Positions 32,990 to 35,087 of a DNA stretch of 35,087 bases are shown piece by piece. Positions within the stretch are counted from its first letter, which is position 1; each line of letters starts with the position of its first letter. The stretch spans positions 1 to 35,087 of the forward strand of contig CAMBEQ010000024.1 in the NCBI GenBank assembly GCA_945865545.1, read 5' to 3'. The DNA comes from Sediminibacterium ginsengisoli (GTDB lineage Bacteria > Bacteroidota > Bacteroidia > Chitinophagales > Chitinophagaceae). Position numbers and translations under genes: made by a program. Under the pieces are notes generated by a model. It was given only the letters and a program-made list of their open reading frames with translations, was not told where the DNA came from and ran no database searches.

Positions 32990-35087
32990 TTATTCATCAT
33001 CGTCAAAGCTCATCGCTTCACGAGTAGTAGCCAATACTTCATATTCTTCCTTACTACCTACGATTAATTTTTCAAACTCTTTTTGACCTGTACCTGCAGG
33101 AATTAAATGACCTGTAATTACGTTCTCTTTCAAGCCTAACATTAAGTCGACCTTGCCTTGAATAGCAGCTTGGCTTAACACTTTGGTTGTTTCTTGGAAC
33201 GATGCCGCAGAAATCCAGCTTTGTACCCCTAATGATGCTTTAGTAATACCTAATAACACCGGACGAGCAGTAGCAGGTTTTGCGTCACGCACTTCTACTA
33301 CTTTCTTATCGGCACGACGTAAGATAGAATTCTCTTCTCTTAATTCACGCACAGTAACAATTTGTCCAGCCTTTAATTTAGCACTTTCGCCAGCTTCAGT
33401 AACTACTTTCTTATCATAGATACGATCGTTTTCTTGTATAAAGTCGTAACGATCTTCTAAATCCTCCTCTAAGAATTTAGTATCCCCTGCATCAACGATT
33501 TCAACTTTCTTCATCATTTGACGTACAATCACTTCAATATGCTTATCGTTAATTTTCACCCCTTGTAAACGATATACTTCTTGAATTTCATTCACCACAT
33601 ATTCTTGCACTGCATAAGGACCTCTAATAGATAAAATATCTGCAGGAGCAATTTGACCATCAGACAATGGAGCACCCGCTTTCACGAAGTCGCTGTCTTG
33701 TACTAGAATTTGACGTGTCAATGGAACTAAGTATTTCTTCACCATACCATCCTTAGATTCTACGATGATTTCTCTGTTTCCACGTTTGATATTACCAAAT
33801 GCAACGATACCATCAATCTCACAAACAATCGCAGGATTACCTGGATTACGTGCTTCGAATAATTCAGTTACACGAGGTAAACCTCCAGTGATATCTCTTA
33901 ATTTTCCTAATACTCTTGGAATTTTAACTAGTACATGACCTGCTTTCACTTCAACGCCTTCTTCAATAACAATGTGTGAACCTACAGGTAAGTTGTAGTT
34001 TTTAGTATCCTTACTTCCTTCTAATATAATAGTTGGGATTTTTGTTTTATCCTTAGATTCAATAACCACTTTTTCACGGTGACCTGTTTGCTCATCCGCT
34101 TCATCGCGATAAGTGAATCCTTCTAATATATTTTCAAACTTAATTTTACCATTTTGTTCTGCAACAACTACGTTGTTAAATGGATCCCAAGTACAAATCA
34201 CATCTCCTTTCTTCACTTGAGTACCATCTTTAATAGCTAATAAAGCACCATAAGGAACGTTGTTGGTAATCATTAAGCGATCGTTTTTAACGTCCATAAT
34301 TCTTACTTCACCCGTACGTCCAATAACTACTTTTACTTTATTGCCATCGTTGTTCACTGTATCTACTGTTCTTAAACCATCGAATTGAATGGTACCATCA
34401 AATTTAGCCACTAAGCTAGATTCAACTGAAGAAGATCCAGCCACACCACCTACGTGGAAAGTACGTAAGGTTAACTGAGTACCTGGTTCACCAATAGATT
34501 GTGCTGCAATAATTCCTACTGCATCTCCTCTTTGTGTGATATACCCTGTAGCCAAATTACGTCCATAACATTTTACACAAACACCACGCTTACACTCACA
34601 GGTTAATACCGAACGGATTTCCACCGTTTCAATACCAGCATCTTCAATAATACGTGCAGTATCTATAGTTATTTCATCGCCACCTGCAACGATTAACTCG
34701 TTAGTAATTGGATTAAATACATCATGTAATGAAGTACGTCCTTCAATTCTATCTGCCAATGGCTCTATAATATCTTCGTTGTCTTTTAATGCACTGGTTG
34801 CAATACCACGTAATGTGCCACAATCTTCTTCAGAGATAACAACGTCTTGTGAAACGTCTACCAAACGACGAGTTAAGTAACCCGCATCCGCAGTTTTCAA
34901 CGCTGTATCCGCCAAACCTTTACGTGCACCGTGTGTAGAGATAAAGTAATCCAATACATTCAATCCACCTTTAAAGTTAGATAAGATTGGGTTTTCAATA
35001 ACCTCAGATCCTGTGCTACCACTCTTACGAGGTTTAGCCATCAATCCACGGATACCTACTAACTGTTTAACCTGTGTCTTACTACCT
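32990..35087 (-). CDS. rpoC: RNA polymerase beta-prime subunit, C-terminal half (partial)
   Basis: The gene enters from the right edge: 698 codons are present, and the reading frame continues upstream as [14 protein letters not shown], so no start lies in the window. This is the catalytic subunit of RNA polymerase. The part shown covers the bridge-helix-to-jaw region: [29 protein letters not shown], the second zinc site with Cys in EEDCGT and the triple [11 protein letters not shown], and the trigger-loop region [19 protein letters not shown] long insert of beta-barrel-like modules follows. The end has [24 protein letters not shown], then [23 protein letters not shown] and the acidic tail FDDDE. 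The active-site NADFDGD motif lies outside the window. Its sequence is of the Bacteroidota type. Confidence 0.97.
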   Translation of the reverse strand, partial: GSKTQVKQLVGIRGLMAKPRKSGSTGSEVIENPILSNFKGGLNVLDYFISTHGARKGLADTALKTADAGYLTRRLVDVSQDVVISEEDCGTLRGIATSALKDNEDIIEPLADRIEGRTSLHDVFNPITNELIVAGGDEITIDTARIIEDAGIETVEIRSVLTCECKRGVCVKCYGRNLATGYITQRGDAVGIIAAQSIGEPGTQLTLRTFHVGGVAGSSSVESSLVAKFDGTIQFDGLRTVDTVNNDGNKVKVVIGRTGEVRIMDVKNDRLMITNNVPYGALLAIKDGTQVKKGDVICTWDPFNNVVVAEQNGKIKFENILEGFTYRDEADEQTGHREKVVIESKDKTKIPTIILEGSKDTKNYNLPVGSHIVIEEGVEVKAGHVLVKIPRVLGKLRDITGGLPRVTELFEARNPGNPAIVCEIDGIVAFGNIKRGNREIIVESKDGMVKKYLVPLTRQILVQDSDFVKAGAPLSDGQIAPADILSIRGPYAVQEYVVNEIQEVYRLQGVKINDKHIEVIVRQMMKKVEIVDAGDTKFLEEDLEDRYDFIQENDRIYDKKVVTEAGESAKLKAGQIVTVRELREENSILRRADKKVVEVRDAKPATARPVLLGITKASLGVQSWISAASFQETTKVLSQAAIQGKVDLMLGLKENVITGHLIPAGTGQKEFEKLIVGSKEEYEVLATTREAMSFDDDE

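Overview
The window is AT-rich DNA from a member of the Bacteroidota, most likely of the Chitinophagaceae type. Three things support this: a 3,896-residue secreted protein ending in a type IX secretion (T9SS) sorting domain, many short lipoproteins and signal-peptide enzymes of Bacteroidota style, and the form of the RNA polymerase beta-prime C-terminal half at the right edge. No rRNA, complete tRNA, insertion sequence or CRISPR array is visible. Genus-level placement is inference.

Left edge (1-440). The start of a small lipoprotein gene with a 26-residue GCDS repeat runs off the edge on the minus strand. A fragment resembling the 3' end of a tRNA (339-361) and a strong hairpin follow. This may be one end of an integrated element that lies outside the window.

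Sugar-metabolism block (441-8991, all minus). In transcription order it holds an IlvD/Edd sugar-acid dehydratase, an SDR sugar dehydrogenase, an SMP-30 lactonase and an exported DUF885 protein. A hairpin separates these from an exported MetX-fold alpha/beta hydrolase, a Tat-type TIM-barrel sugar isomerase-like protein and an exported ThuA-domain protein. The first three make a logical oxidative route from sugar to lactone to aldonate to 2-keto-3-deoxyaldonate.

Giant secreted protein (9093-21250, minus). One 11.7-kb reading frame encodes three parallel beta-helix modules, fibronectin-III-like domains, about 16 FG-GAP/VCBS-like repeats, cadherin- and Ig-like domains and the T9SS tail. A small lipoprotein gene lies 20 nt downstream. 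An unusual nested inverted repeat sits in the leader.

Plus-strand block (21609-26559). It holds a YetF/DUF421 membrane protein, then a ThuA + glucose/sorbosone-dehydrogenase lipoprotein, a class-V PLP enzyme with a Tat-like N-terminus, and MurQ overlapping the PLP gene. AnmK converges on MurQ, so two consecutive steps of muropeptide-sugar recycling lie side by side.

Right part (27968-35087). A Gfo/Idh/MocA oxidoreductase (plus) is followed by minus-strand housekeeping genes, in transcription order rpoC (partial), an OmpH/Skp-like protein, an APC amino-acid permease, an HldE-type heptose kinase and IspD. Several minus-strand genes end in strong hairpins placed only 25-40 nt ahead of the next gene in the same direction.
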